DNA of 15,588 bases from CAWGMT01 sp963823675 (lineage in GTDB: Bacteria > Planctomycetota > Planctomycetia > Isosphaerales > Isosphaeraceae). The stretch is taken from contig CAWGMT010000001.1 of NCBI GenBank assembly GCA_963823675.1, positions 1 through 15,588 on the forward strand, in the 5' to 3' direction. This document shows, one piece after another, positions 7,280 to 13,970 of this stretch. A model generated the notes under the pieces. That model was not told the origin of the DNA. It was given only the letters and a program-made list of their open reading frames with translations, and made no database searches. The number at the start of each line of letters is the position of its first letter. The stretch's first letter is position 1. The position numbers and the translations under genes were made by a program.

Positions 7280-7592
7280 TTCGACCGTCAACCGCCCCTT
7301 GGGCTGGCACCTTGGCTCGGCTTTGGGACCATTCACGATTGGTGATTTTGTGGCGCGACCGCGGAACTCCGAAGTGCAAGAGATCAAGGGGTTTGCCATA
7401 TCATTTCGCCGGAAACTCACAGCGCGCCCACTGCGCCAATGGACGCTTGCGCACCGGCACGCCACAATGAGTTATCCCTGGCCGGTCCGCCGAGCCGAGC
7501 CGATTTGAGTCGTCGCGCCTCGGCGACGAGCTACTCTGGCACTGACCCGACTGACTCGACTTCGCGGTCCGGAGTCTCTGGAGCCTGAGACG
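7280..7592. other. Intergenic region upstream of the PVC-type dehydrogenase
   Basis: I see no coding signal in these 313 nt. The only clear structure is a hairpin with perfect 7-bp arms, tcgtcgc (7510-7516) and gcgacga (7523-7529), around a 6-nt loop. It lies about 65 nt before the next start codon and could act in the leader RNA or end upstream transcription; no T-tract follows. GGAG at 7580-7583 is the ribosome binding site of the next gene. Confidence 0.5.
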
Positions 7593-8000
7593 ATGACGCA
7601 TCGCAGACGATCGCACCTGACAATTGGCACATGGCGGGTTTTGCTCCTCCTGGCACTGGCCGGTGGCTGGCAGGCCCCGGCGCTCGCTCAGGTCAGCCCC
7701 GAAAAGTCGGCCGCTCTCATGAAGCCGGCCGCCGGACTCGAAGCGACCCTTTGGGCCTCGGAGCCGCTGCTCGTCAATCCCACCAATATCGACATCGACT
7801 CACGCGGCAGGGTCTGGGCTGCCGAGGGGTTGAACTATCGGCTCTCGCGCCGGCAACCGGCGGTTCCAGCGCATCGAGGAGGCCGATCGGATCAAGATCC
7901 TCGAGGACACCGACGGCGACGGCAAGGCCGACAAGGTGACGGTCTTCGCCGATCGGATCTTTCCCGTGCCGATGGGCATCGCCGTCGAGGAGCGCTATGA
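7593..8000 (+). CDS. PVC-type dehydrogenase/cytochrome, N-terminal piece with signal peptide
   Basis: This is the start of a gene spanning 7593-11345 (about 1,250 codons) that is broken twice here. ATG 7593 has GGAG 9 nt upstream. Residues 1-32 are a signal peptide: basic MTHRRR, hydrophobic core VLLLLALAG, cleavage after ALA before Q33. The mature part reads GLEATLWASEPLLVNPTNID and GRVWAAEGLNYR, the first blade of the PVC-type membrane-bound dehydrogenase domain (TIGR02604). At CGCGC 7846-7850 the sense moves to the next frame and goes on as NRRFQRIEEADRIKILEDTDG; restoring two bases gives LSRAGNRRF. Residues after about 84 in this frame are therefore wrong. The product should be exported and may oxidise sugars or alcohols; the substrate is unknown. 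Confidence 0.82.
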   Translation: MTHRRRSHLTIGTWRVLLLLALAGGWQAPALAQVSPEKSAALMKPAAGLEATLWASEPLLVNPTNIDIDSRGRVWAAEGLNYRLSRRQPAVPAHRGGRSDQDPRGHRRRRQGRQGDGLRRSDLSRADGHRRRGAL

Positions 8001-10548
8001 CGACAGTGGCAAGTATCGTGGCTGCCGCGTATTCGTCGGCAACAGTCCCGACCTCCTGGTGCTCGAGGATACCGACGGCGACGACAGGGCCGACAAGCGC
8101 TACCCGCTCTTGACCGGCTTTGGCGGTGTTGACTCTGACCACGGCGTGCACGGGATGGTGCTGGGCTCCGACGGCAAGCTCTACTTCACCCACGGCGACG
8201 GCTGCTGCTCGGTACAGCAAAATCACTCCGAGCGCCCGCAGAATTTCAACGTGCTCGACCAGAGCGGCCGCCGCGTTTCGACTGATCAGCTCGCCAACAC
8301 GCTGCGCGTCAATCGCGACGGAACCCAGTTCGAGATCATCTGCGACCGGCAGCGGAACAACTACGAGACATGCTTGAACTCGTTCGGCAACATCTTCACC
8401 AGCGACAACGACGACGACGGCAATCGAGGCTGCCGGGTGATCTGGGCGATGGACGGCGGCCATTATGGTTACAAGACGCCGGGCAGCCCGAGACACTGGG
8501 GCGAGGACGTGCCGGGCAACGTTCCCAAGCTCGTAGGCACGGGCAACGGCAGCCCGTGCGGGATCATGGTCTACGAGGGTGAGCTCTTCCCGCCCGAGTA
8601 TCGCGGCGCCGTGCTGGAAGTTGACGCCGGCCCGCGCCAGGTGAATTTCTTCCCTTTGACCCGGAAAGGCGCCGCGTTCCGGACCGAGTACAAGGTCCTT
8701 CTTTCCGGCGACGATCCCTGGTTCCGGCCGGTCGATGCCTGCGCCGCGCCCGATGGCTCGGTGTTCGTGGCTGACTGGTACGACGCGGGCGTGGGCGGTC
8801 ATGCCTTCAGCGACCAGACGACGGGGCGGATCTATCGCGTGGCGCCCAAGGGGCACAAGAGCCAGAAGGTCAAGGCCGACTTCGCCACGCCCGACGGACT
8901 GATCGCGGCGCTCAAATCGCCGAATATCGCCACGCAGGATGCGGCGCGGAGGCTCTTGATCCGGCAGGGAAAGCAGCCGCTCGTGGGGGTGAAGCTCGGA
9001 GAGGTCGCCGTCCAGGATCCCGATCCGATCTATCGCGCGCGGGCGCTCCAGGTTTGGTATGCAACCGAAGGGGACGCGATCGCGATGGCCGCGTTGACTC
9101 CACTGGTAAACCAACGCGGTGATCCGCGAATGCGCGAGCAGGCTGTGCGCATGCTCGGCCGCGACTGCCGCGAGAACGGACACGTGGAATACCTGAAACC
9201 CGAGGCCAAGCAGCCGCCGGCCGCGCTCGCGCATCTCGACGTACTCCTGGCGCTGGCTCTCGACCCAGATGCCGGCGTGCGCCGCGAGCTGATTCTGGCA
9301 TTTCGCAACCTGCCGACCGATAAGGTGGGCGAGACTCTCCGCAAGCTGGCAAGTTCGTGGGACGGCCAGGACCGCTGGTACCTCGAAGCACTTGGGCTCG
9401 CGCTTGAAAAGCGCGAAGGCAGCTTCATCGGCCAGCTCTTTGACGGAGCGCTATTCGGCGAGCTGGATCTGGAGCGCACCGGGCAGGACGGCAACGTCGC
9501 CGTGCCGCCTTTTTTCCCGGTCGATCGCAACGAGGCCTATATCGCCGCCGGCACTCCCGACCAGCCGGCGACCGCTCTGAGCAAATACCTCGGCCTCGCC
9601 TGGCGGATCCACCGTCGCGAAGCCCTTCCGCTCTTGAAGCGGGTCGCGCCGCACTTGCGAGCCATGGAATTACAGCAAGCCTTCGACGATGTACTCGAGC
9701 AAATGAAGAGCGCCGACACAGCCGCGCTTCTGGCCGAAGTGGCGTTACAGACTCACGACCCGATTCAAAAGCGCCAGTGGTATATCACCCTGGCCCGGCG
9801 GCTGGCCACGGAATGGCGTTCCGCACGCTATGACCCGATCGTCAGGCAGCTCATCGATAAGTCGTTCGAGGACGCCGAAACCAGGGTGCAGAGTGTCGCG
9901 ATGGCGGTCGCGACCGGAGACGCGCACTATCGCACTAAGCTCGAGGCCCTCGCCGCGCGCCCCGACGTTTCAGAAGAAGCCAGGGTAGCGGCCTTGGAGG
10001 CGCTCGGAGCATTTTCCAACCCGCCCGATCGCCTGTTCGATCAGTTGATTGCATCGGTACGGGGCAAGCGGAGCTCGACGCCGGCGGCCGAGGCGGCGGT
10101 GCGCGCCATCGCTCGATCGCCGGACTCGAGCGATCGGTTGACCGCGCTATCGACGGCGAATGAGTATCCACTGGGATTGCGCCGCGAGGCGCTGAAAAAC
10201 CTGGTGGAAAAGCGGGGTGGCGGGACGCGCGTGATCGCGCTTTGCGCGAGCAGAAGCTGCCGGAAGACCTCAAGTCACAGGCAGCCACCTTGCTCTACAC
10301 GCTCCGCGACCCCAGGGTCCGCAACGAGGCGGCCGCGCTTGTGCCGCTGCCCAGGACATCCGCGGGCCGTCCCTTGCCGGCGATCGGTGAATTGCTCCTG
10401 CGCGAGGGCAATGCCGATCGAGGCAGGGAGGTCTTCTTCCGGACCACGACCAACGCGTGCGCGAGCTGCCATCGCGCCGGAGGGCGCGGTCAGTGGATTG
10501 GTCCCGACCTTTCGACGATCGGCGCCAAGTACGGCCGTGCCGAATTGA
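7936..10548 (+). CDS. PVC-type dehydrogenase/cytochrome, propeller and HEAT-repeat region
   Basis: The central piece of the secreted protein. The sense of this frame begins near 7853, before the nominal GTG at 7936. The first 300 or so residues are a beta-propeller dehydrogenase domain of the TIGR02604 type: DTDGDG at about 7897 (possible calcium loop), DHGVHGMVLGSDGKLYFTHG, LRVNRDGTQFEI, DNDDDGNRGCRVIWAMDGG, FRPVDACAAPDGSVFVADWY and TGRIYRVAPKG. From about 8880 it becomes alpha-helical HEAT-like repeats (DPDPIYRARALQVWY, DPRMREQAVRMLG, DPDAGVRRELILAFRNLP). Near 10241-10243 a T appears to be lost and the sense passes to the next frame (LREQKLPEDLKSQ); the last 100 or so residues here are spurious. 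The class is abundant and paralogous in planctomycetes. Confidence 0.9.
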   Translation: MTVFADRIFPVPMGIAVEERYDDSGKYRGCRVFVGNSPDLLVLEDTDGDDRADKRYPLLTGFGGVDSDHGVHGMVLGSDGKLYFTHGDGCCSVQQNHSERPQNFNVLDQSGRRVSTDQLANTLRVNRDGTQFEIICDRQRNNYETCLNSFGNIFTSDNDDDGNRGCRVIWAMDGGHYGYKTPGSPRHWGEDVPGNVPKLVGTGNGSPCGIMVYEGELFPPEYRGAVLEVDAGPRQVNFFPLTRKGAAFRTEYKVLLSGDDPWFRPVDACAAPDGSVFVADWYDAGVGGHAFSDQTTGRIYRVAPKGHKSQKVKADFATPDGLIAALKSPNIATQDAARRLLIRQGKQPLVGVKLGEVAVQDPDPIYRARALQVWYATEGDAIAMAALTPLVNQRGDPRMREQAVRMLGRDCRENGHVEYLKPEAKQPPAALAHLDVLLALALDPDAGVRRELILAFRNLPTDKVGETLRKLASSWDGQDRWYLEALGLALEKREGSFIGQLFDGALFGELDLERTGQDGNVAVPPFFPVDRNEAYIAAGTPDQPATALSKYLGLAWRIHRREALPLLKRVAPHLRAMELQQAFDDVLEQMKSADTAALLAEVALQTHDPIQKRQWYITLARRLATEWRSARYDPIVRQLIDKSFEDAETRVQSVAMAVATGDAHYRTKLEALAARPDVSEEARVAALEALGAFSNPPDRLFDQLIASVRGKRSSTPAAEAAVRAIARSPDSSDRLTALSTANEYPLGLRREALKNLVEKRGGGTRVIALCASRSCRKTSSHRQPPCSTRSATPGSATRRPRLCRCPGHPRAVPCRRSVNCSCARAMPIEAGRSSSGPRPTRARAAIAPEGAVSGLVPTFRRSAPSTAVPN

Positions 10549-11345
10549 TCCACTCGATCTTGAGCCCAAGCGCGGCGATCGGCCTGGTCTATCGCTCCGT
10601 CGTGGCAGCGCTTGCGAGCGGGCGCGTGGTGACAGGACTGGCGGTCGAGGACACGCCCGCGCGGCTTGTGCTCAAGACGGCGGAAGGCGAGCGGGTCGTC
10701 ATTGACCCCGGCTCGATCGAGGAGCGGTTGACGAGCGACGTGTCGCTCATGCCCGAAGGCCTGGCGCAGACCATGACGGACCACGAGCTGGTCGACTTGC
10801 TTGCCTACCTCGGCGCGCTGCGTCAGCCGGTGAGCATCGTCGGCCAGTACACGGCGATCGGTCCCGTGTTCGAGCCTGCCGCCAAGCCCACGATCGACGC
10901 GGGCGGCAAGGTCGATCTTCGCGCGCCTCTGGCCGACGGTCGCGGCCATCAAGTCGCCTGGCGAAGGGCTACGGCCAACGCCGAGGGAATGGTCGACCTG
11001 TCGGCGCAGATCGGGGCCGACCTGAAGAATGCCGCCTACGCAGTCGTCGTGGTGGATTCGCCGGCCAGCCAGCCCGCCCGCCTCGTGCTGGATACAGCCG
11101 CCGATGTGACCGCGTGGCTGGGGGGCAAACCCGTGTCGCTTTCGAGCCGCCTTGAGGGCGACCGCGAGCCGCGCTTTGCCCGGGTCGATCTGCCCCAGGG
11201 CGCCAGCACACTGTTGATCCGGATCGCCCCCGGCACGCGGCCGCCTGCGCAGGCGTCGCTGGTGACAACCTTCGTGACCGACAGGCCCGTAGGTTTCCGT
11301 GGTGTCGAGGCCAAGCCATCAACGCCGGCTGCCGTCAATCATTAG
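10242..11345 (+). CDS. PVC-type cytochrome, C-terminal heme-binding domain
   Basis: The C-terminal piece of the same gene; the sense starts at about 10243. A last HEAT repeat (LYTLRDPRVRNEAAAL) leads into the PVC-type heme-binding domain (TIGR02603): REVFFRTTTNACASCHRAGG, with the covalent heme motif CASCH at 10458-10472, then GPDLSTIGAKYGRAELIHSI, and a likely axial-ligand methionine in SLMPEGLAQ (ATG 10749). The domain ends in the helix HELVDLLAYLGALR. It probably passes electrons from the dehydrogenase domain to a periplasmic acceptor. A further 170 or so residues follow, beta-rich, with DLSAQIGADLKNAAYAVVVV and ASTLLIRIAPGT; this resembles a carbohydrate-binding-type sandwich but is not assigned. 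The stop at 11345 is 12 nt before copy 2 of the dispersed element. Confidence 0.88.
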   Translation: MREQKLPEDLKSQAATLLYTLRDPRVRNEAAALVPLPRTSAGRPLPAIGELLLREGNADRGREVFFRTTTNACASCHRAGGRGQWIGPDLSTIGAKYGRAELIHSILSPSAAIGLVYRSVVAALASGRVVTGLAVEDTPARLVLKTAEGERVVIDPGSIEERLTSDVSLMPEGLAQTMTDHELVDLLAYLGALRQPVSIVGQYTAIGPVFEPAAKPTIDAGGKVDLRAPLADGRGHQVAWRRATANAEGMVDLSAQIGADLKNAAYAVVVVDSPASQPARLVLDTAADVTAWLGGKPVSLSSRLEGDREPRFARVDLPQGASTLLIRIAPGTRPPAQASLVTTFVTDRPVGFRGVEAKPSTPAAVNH

Positions 11346-11357
11346 GCGCTGCGCAAG

Positions 11358-11427
11358 AATAAGTGTCGCCATTCGCTCCGCGAAAGGGTTTTCTTCCGCC
11401 GAGCGAAAGACGACCCTTCCGGTAACT
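11358..11427. repeat. Dispersed palindromic element, copy 2
   Basis: This 70-nt segment aligns with copy 3 (15516-15584) over its full length with one gap and roughly 80% identity by eye, from aataag through gtcgcc and ttcgct to tcc..taact or tcc..caact. Its central arms are an imperfect inverted repeat: ttcgctccgcgaaag faces cttccgccgagcgaa with 13 of 15 pairs. It fills most of the gap between the cytochrome stop and the glycosyltransferase start, so it would lie in a readthrough or leader transcript. Confidence 0.8.
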
Positions 11428-11478
11428 GATTTCTGCTCAGATCCTTGGTATTCAGACCGACAACCGACAGATAACACC

Positions 11479-11874
11479 GTGACCACTTCCCCCGAGGCTG
11501 AGCCGGTGCATTCCCGGATCGCCGTCGCGATCCCGTGCTTCAATGAGGCGGCGGCGATCGCCACCGTGATTTCGCAATTTCGCGCGGCCTTGCCGACGGC
11601 GGAAATCGTCGTCTTCGACAACAACTCGACCGACGGCACCGGCGCAATCGCGCGGTCTCTGGCGGTTCGCGTCGTTGACGTTCCGGACCAGGGAAAGGGG
11701 CATGCCGTGCAGGCCGCGTTCCGGTGCTTGGCGACCATGATGTGGTGGTTCTCACCGACGGTGACGGCACCTATCCGGCCGGCTCGGTCGGCGAACTGGT
11801 CGCGCCCGTGCTTGAGGGCGAGGCCGACATGGTCGTCGGCGCCCGTCAGCCCGTGGCCGGTGCCGGTGCCATGA
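11479..11874 (+). CDS. Family 2 glycosyltransferase, N-terminal piece
   Basis: Transfers a sugar from a nucleotide donor to an acceptor, probably a lipid carrier. The likely start is GTG 11479; no strong ribosome binding site is visible. The GT-A fold opens with IAVAIPCFNEAAAI (14-27) and VVFDNNSTDGTGAIA (nucleotide-binding loop, D47 and D52), then VVDVPDQGKGHAVQAAFR. After codon 82 or so the sense shifts: at GG 11723-11724 one G seems to be missing, since a third G would give FRVLGDHDVVVLTDGDG. The rest of this frame to 11874 is spurious. The complete gene would span 11479-12350, about 291 aa. Confidence 0.85.
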   Translation: MTTSPEAEPVHSRIAVAIPCFNEAAAIATVISQFRAALPTAEIVVFDNNSTDGTGAIARSLAVRVVDVPDQGKGHAVQAAFRCLATMMWWFSPTVTAPIRPARSANWSRPCLRARPTWSSAPVSPWPVPVP

Positions 11875-12350
11875 CCTTCACACGAGCACTGGGCAATCTC
11901 CTGATCCGTTCGGCATTTCGGCTCTTGATCGGGGCGGCGAATCGCGACCTGCTTTCGGGTTATCGCGCCTTTGGCCGCGGTTATCGCGAGCTCGTGCGGC
12001 TCGGATCGCCGGGCTTCGAGATCGAGACCGAGCTGACGAGTGAAGCGGTGGCGCGCCGACTCAAGGTCGTCGAAATCGACGTACCGTATTACCCGCGCAT
12101 TGCCGGTACGCAGAGCAAGTTGAGAGCGTTTCGCGACGGCCGGCGCATCCTGTGGACGATCCTGGTTCAAAGTCTGCGACTTCGCCCGCATCGTCCACTC
12201 GTCGCCTGGCTGGTTCCGACCCTGTCGCTCGCGGCGACGGTCCACTGGAAGTTCGCGGCCGCGACCGGGCTCGGCCTCTTGGCGCTCGGGAGCATCCGAA
12301 TCGCCGATGTCCGGCAACGCCACGCCGCACGACGGTCGGCTGAGCGGTGA
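11724..12350 (+). CDS. Family 2 glycosyltransferase, C-terminal piece
   Basis: Continues the enzyme from the frameshift at 11723-11724. It carries the metal-binding LTDGDGTYPAG, the acceptor region DMVVGARQPVAGAGA, DLLSGYRAFGRGYREL (a core motif of DPM1-like and undecaprenyl-phosphate glycosyltransferases), FEIETELTSEAVARRLKVVE and YPRIAGTQSKLRAF. Two hydrophobic stretches near the end (LVAWLVPTLSLAATVHW and FAAATGLGLLALGSIRI) suggest a membrane hairpin, consistent with a polyprenyl-phosphate acceptor. It ends in a basic tail 27 nt before the methyltransferase, so the two may be co-transcribed. The sugar and acceptor cannot be told from sequence. Confidence 0.88.
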   Translation: MLGDHDVVVLTDGDGTYPAGSVGELVAPVLEGEADMVVGARQPVAGAGAMTFTRALGNLLIRSAFRLLIGAANRDLLSGYRAFGRGYRELVRLGSPGFEIETELTSEAVARRLKVVEIDVPYYPRIAGTQSKLRAFRDGRRILWTILVQSLRLRPHRPLVAWLVPTLSLAATVHWKFAAATGLGLLALGSIRIADVRQRHAARRSAER

Positions 12351-12377
12351 ATCCGTAAGAAGGGAGAAAAACCAGGC

Positions 12378-13466
12378 GTGCGACTCGAACGCTCAAAGGG
12401 CGGACCTGCAATTCATCCTGGTCGGAAGTTGTACCCGGTCGGCAGTCGCCGGGGCGGCAGCGATCCGAAGAGCGGCGAAGTGTACCGCCGTGCGGATGTC
12501 GCCATCCACTTCGAGCGCGCAGAGCAACTTTATGCTCAGTGGCCGAGCCCGACCTGCATCATTTCCGACGGGCCGTATGGCGTCAGCGGGTTTCCAGGAG
12601 ATGAACACAGGTGGACCTCACTGGCAAAGTGGTACGAACCGCACATCAAGGCATGGTCCCAGCAGGCGACGCCGCAAACCACCCTGTGGTTCTGGAACAC
12701 GGAGGTAGGCTGGGCGATGGTTCACTCCGTGCTCATCAAACACGGCTGGGAGTACCGCTGTTGCAATATCTGGGACAAAGGCATGAGCCACGTGGCGGGC
12801 AACGCCAACACGCAGACGCTCCGCAAGTTTCCGGTCGTGACCGAGGTCTGCGCCGACTACGTCAAGGCGCCGCTCTTTCGCGTCGGCGACGAGACGATGA
12901 CCATGCAAGAATGGCTGCGGAAAGAATGGCTGCGCTCTGGCCTGGCCCTGCGGCTTGCGAACGCGGCCTGCGAGGTTTTGAACGCAGCCACGCGGAAGTA
13001 TCTGACAACCGACCATCTCTGGTACTACCCTCCCCCCGAGGCATTTGCGAAGCTCGCCGAATATGCGAACCGGCATGGCAAACCCCAGGGCCGGCCTTAT
13101 TTCAGTCTCGACGGCAAAGGACCCATCCGTGGAGAGGAATGGGGCAAAATGCGCGCGAAGTTTCAGTGCCCTGTCGGCATCACCAATGTCTGGAACGAAC
13201 CACAGGTCAACGGAGAGGAACGGGTTCAAGGCGAGCGCAACCGGATGCGCTACAAGTTCTCGAGTTTACACGGCAGCCAAAAACCGCTGCGATTCATCGA
13301 GCTCTTGATCCATTCCTGTAGCAACGAGGGCGATGTCGTCTGGGAGCCGTTCGGCGGCTTGTGTCCTGGCGCCGTCGCGTCGTACCATTCTGGGCGGAGA
13401 TATGTCGCCGCGGAGATCGTGTCCGAGTTCTACCTGGCCGCGGCGGAACGGCTGGCATTCGCGTGA
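12378..13466 (+). CDS. Orphan DNA methyltransferase (N6-adenine/N4-cytosine type, beta-class motif order)
   Basis: An intact gene of 362 aa with no frameshift. The start is GTG 12378 with AGGGAG 11 nt upstream. Catalytic motif IV is DGPYG (D64-G68) within CIISDGPYGV, a variant of DPPY. The target-side region holds TLWFWNTEVGWAMVH, WEYRCCNIWDKG and LRKFPVVTEVCADYVK. Near the C-terminus come GSQKPLRFIELLI (299-311, the HxxQKP-like motif X region) and the AdoMet-binding VVWEPFGGLCPGAVAS (from about 321), a variant of DPFxGxGT. Motif IV before motif I is the beta-class order. No restriction endonuclease or specificity subunit is visible beside it, so within this window it is solitary. Its recognition sequence is unknown. 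It follows the glycosyltransferase by 27 nt and precedes a block of REP-like palindromes. Confidence 0.92.
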   Translation: MRLERSKGGPAIHPGRKLYPVGSRRGGSDPKSGEVYRRADVAIHFERAEQLYAQWPSPTCIISDGPYGVSGFPGDEHRWTSLAKWYEPHIKAWSQQATPQTTLWFWNTEVGWAMVHSVLIKHGWEYRCCNIWDKGMSHVAGNANTQTLRKFPVVTEVCADYVKAPLFRVGDETMTMQEWLRKEWLRSGLALRLANAACEVLNAATRKYLTTDHLWYYPPPEAFAKLAEYANRHGKPQGRPYFSLDGKGPIRGEEWGKMRAKFQCPVGITNVWNEPQVNGEERVQGERNRMRYKFSSLHGSQKPLRFIELLIHSCSNEGDVVWEPFGGLCPGAVASYHSGRRYVAAEIVSEFYLAAAERLAFA

Positions 13467-13545
13467 CTCCGGCGGAGGCGTCATCGTGCAAACACACACG
13501 ACAGCTCAGGTGTCGAAGGATCCCGACGCTCGACATAGGCCATAA

Positions 13546-13592
13546 CGACGCGGAGCGTCGAAGACGGCGTTCCCACGCGGAGCGTGGGAACG
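13546..13592. repeat. Pair of REP-like palindromes sharing a cgcggagcg core
   Basis: Hairpin 1 is cgacgc-gga-gcgtcg (13546-13560). Hairpin 2 is cgttcccacgc (13568-13578), loop gga, gcgtgggaacg (13582-13592), a perfect 11-bp stem. Both keep the same loop and inner stem. Hairpin 2 matches a palindrome I recall as widespread between genes in planctomycetes and other phyla. A RAYT relic, the usual mobiliser of such sequences, lies at 5504-5713. Confidence 0.8.
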
Positions 13593-13686
13593 AGATCAAT
13601 TCGTTGGCTATCCCCAACTTATCGCTAATTCAACGGTGTTGCGCTTCAGTCCCGAGCGATACATCGAGGTAGACTACACTGTTTGA

Positions 13687-13738
13687 CCCTTTCAGGGCGG
13701 GGGTTAATTCGTTATCCGATCCCCAGGGCGTTGCCCTG
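13687..13738. repeat. Second palindrome family (ccctttcaggg and cagggcgttgccctg)
   Basis: Two hairpins sit close together: ccct-ttc-aggg (13687-13697) and cagggc-gtt-gccctg (13724-13738), followed by tgccccttctgag. This combination resembles a repetitive intergenic unit of planctomycete and verrucomicrobial genomes. The hairpins are directly visible; the family link is from memory. Confidence 0.6.
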
Positions 13739-13907
13739 CGCCGGGTGTGTGGGTGCCCCTTCTGAGCGTGCAGAGAGCGCAACACCAAAATGGCGCGCTC
13801 GGGTCGACCTGGCTACAGCCAGCGGAACCCCGGCGCCCTCACTCTTTTCACCCGCGCAGATCCGTGAATTGAACCATCCGCTGGACGCCTCTGGCTGACG
13901 ACCGTAA

Positions 13908-13926
13908 CATCATGCTTAACATGATG
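13908..13926. promoter_or_regulatory. Operator-like inverted repeat upstream of the MFS gene
   Basis: catcatg (13908-13914) and catgatg (13920-13926) form perfect 7-bp arms around cttaa. It ends 44 nt before the GTG start of the transporter, in the most AT-rich part of this intergenic region. The position and symmetry suit a repressor site or a leader hairpin; no factor can be named. Confidence 0.35.
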
Positions 13927-13970
13927 ATGCGCGGCCGTGTGGTTTACTTGCGAACCGGAGATTACCGATC

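Larger units (their letters stand above)
13467..13970. other. Intergenic block rich in palindromes between the methyltransferase and the MFS transporter
   Basis: These 504 nt show no credible gene; open frames crossing them lack family motifs and overlap the palindromes. They hold two REP-like hairpins (13546-13592), a second pair of small hairpins (13687-13738), the hairpin ctggct-ac-agccag (13809-13822) and the inverted repeat at 13908-13926. Such stacking of unrelated palindromes marks a preferred landing place for small intergenic elements. Confidence 0.65.

Noticed and set aside
7774..9234. Long minus-strand open frame opposite the dehydrogenase
   Set aside because: A codon-bias shadow: valine/alanine/histidine-rich, without recognisable domains, while the + strand carries the conserved propeller.
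11319..12323. Minus-strand open frame opposite the glycosyltransferase
   Set aside because: Not interrupted at the frameshift, but has no motifs; the + strand has all GT2 signature motifs.
13683..13898. Small open frame in the methyltransferase-MFS gap
   Set aside because: It is made of the palindromic repeat block and lacks a start signal or family similarity.
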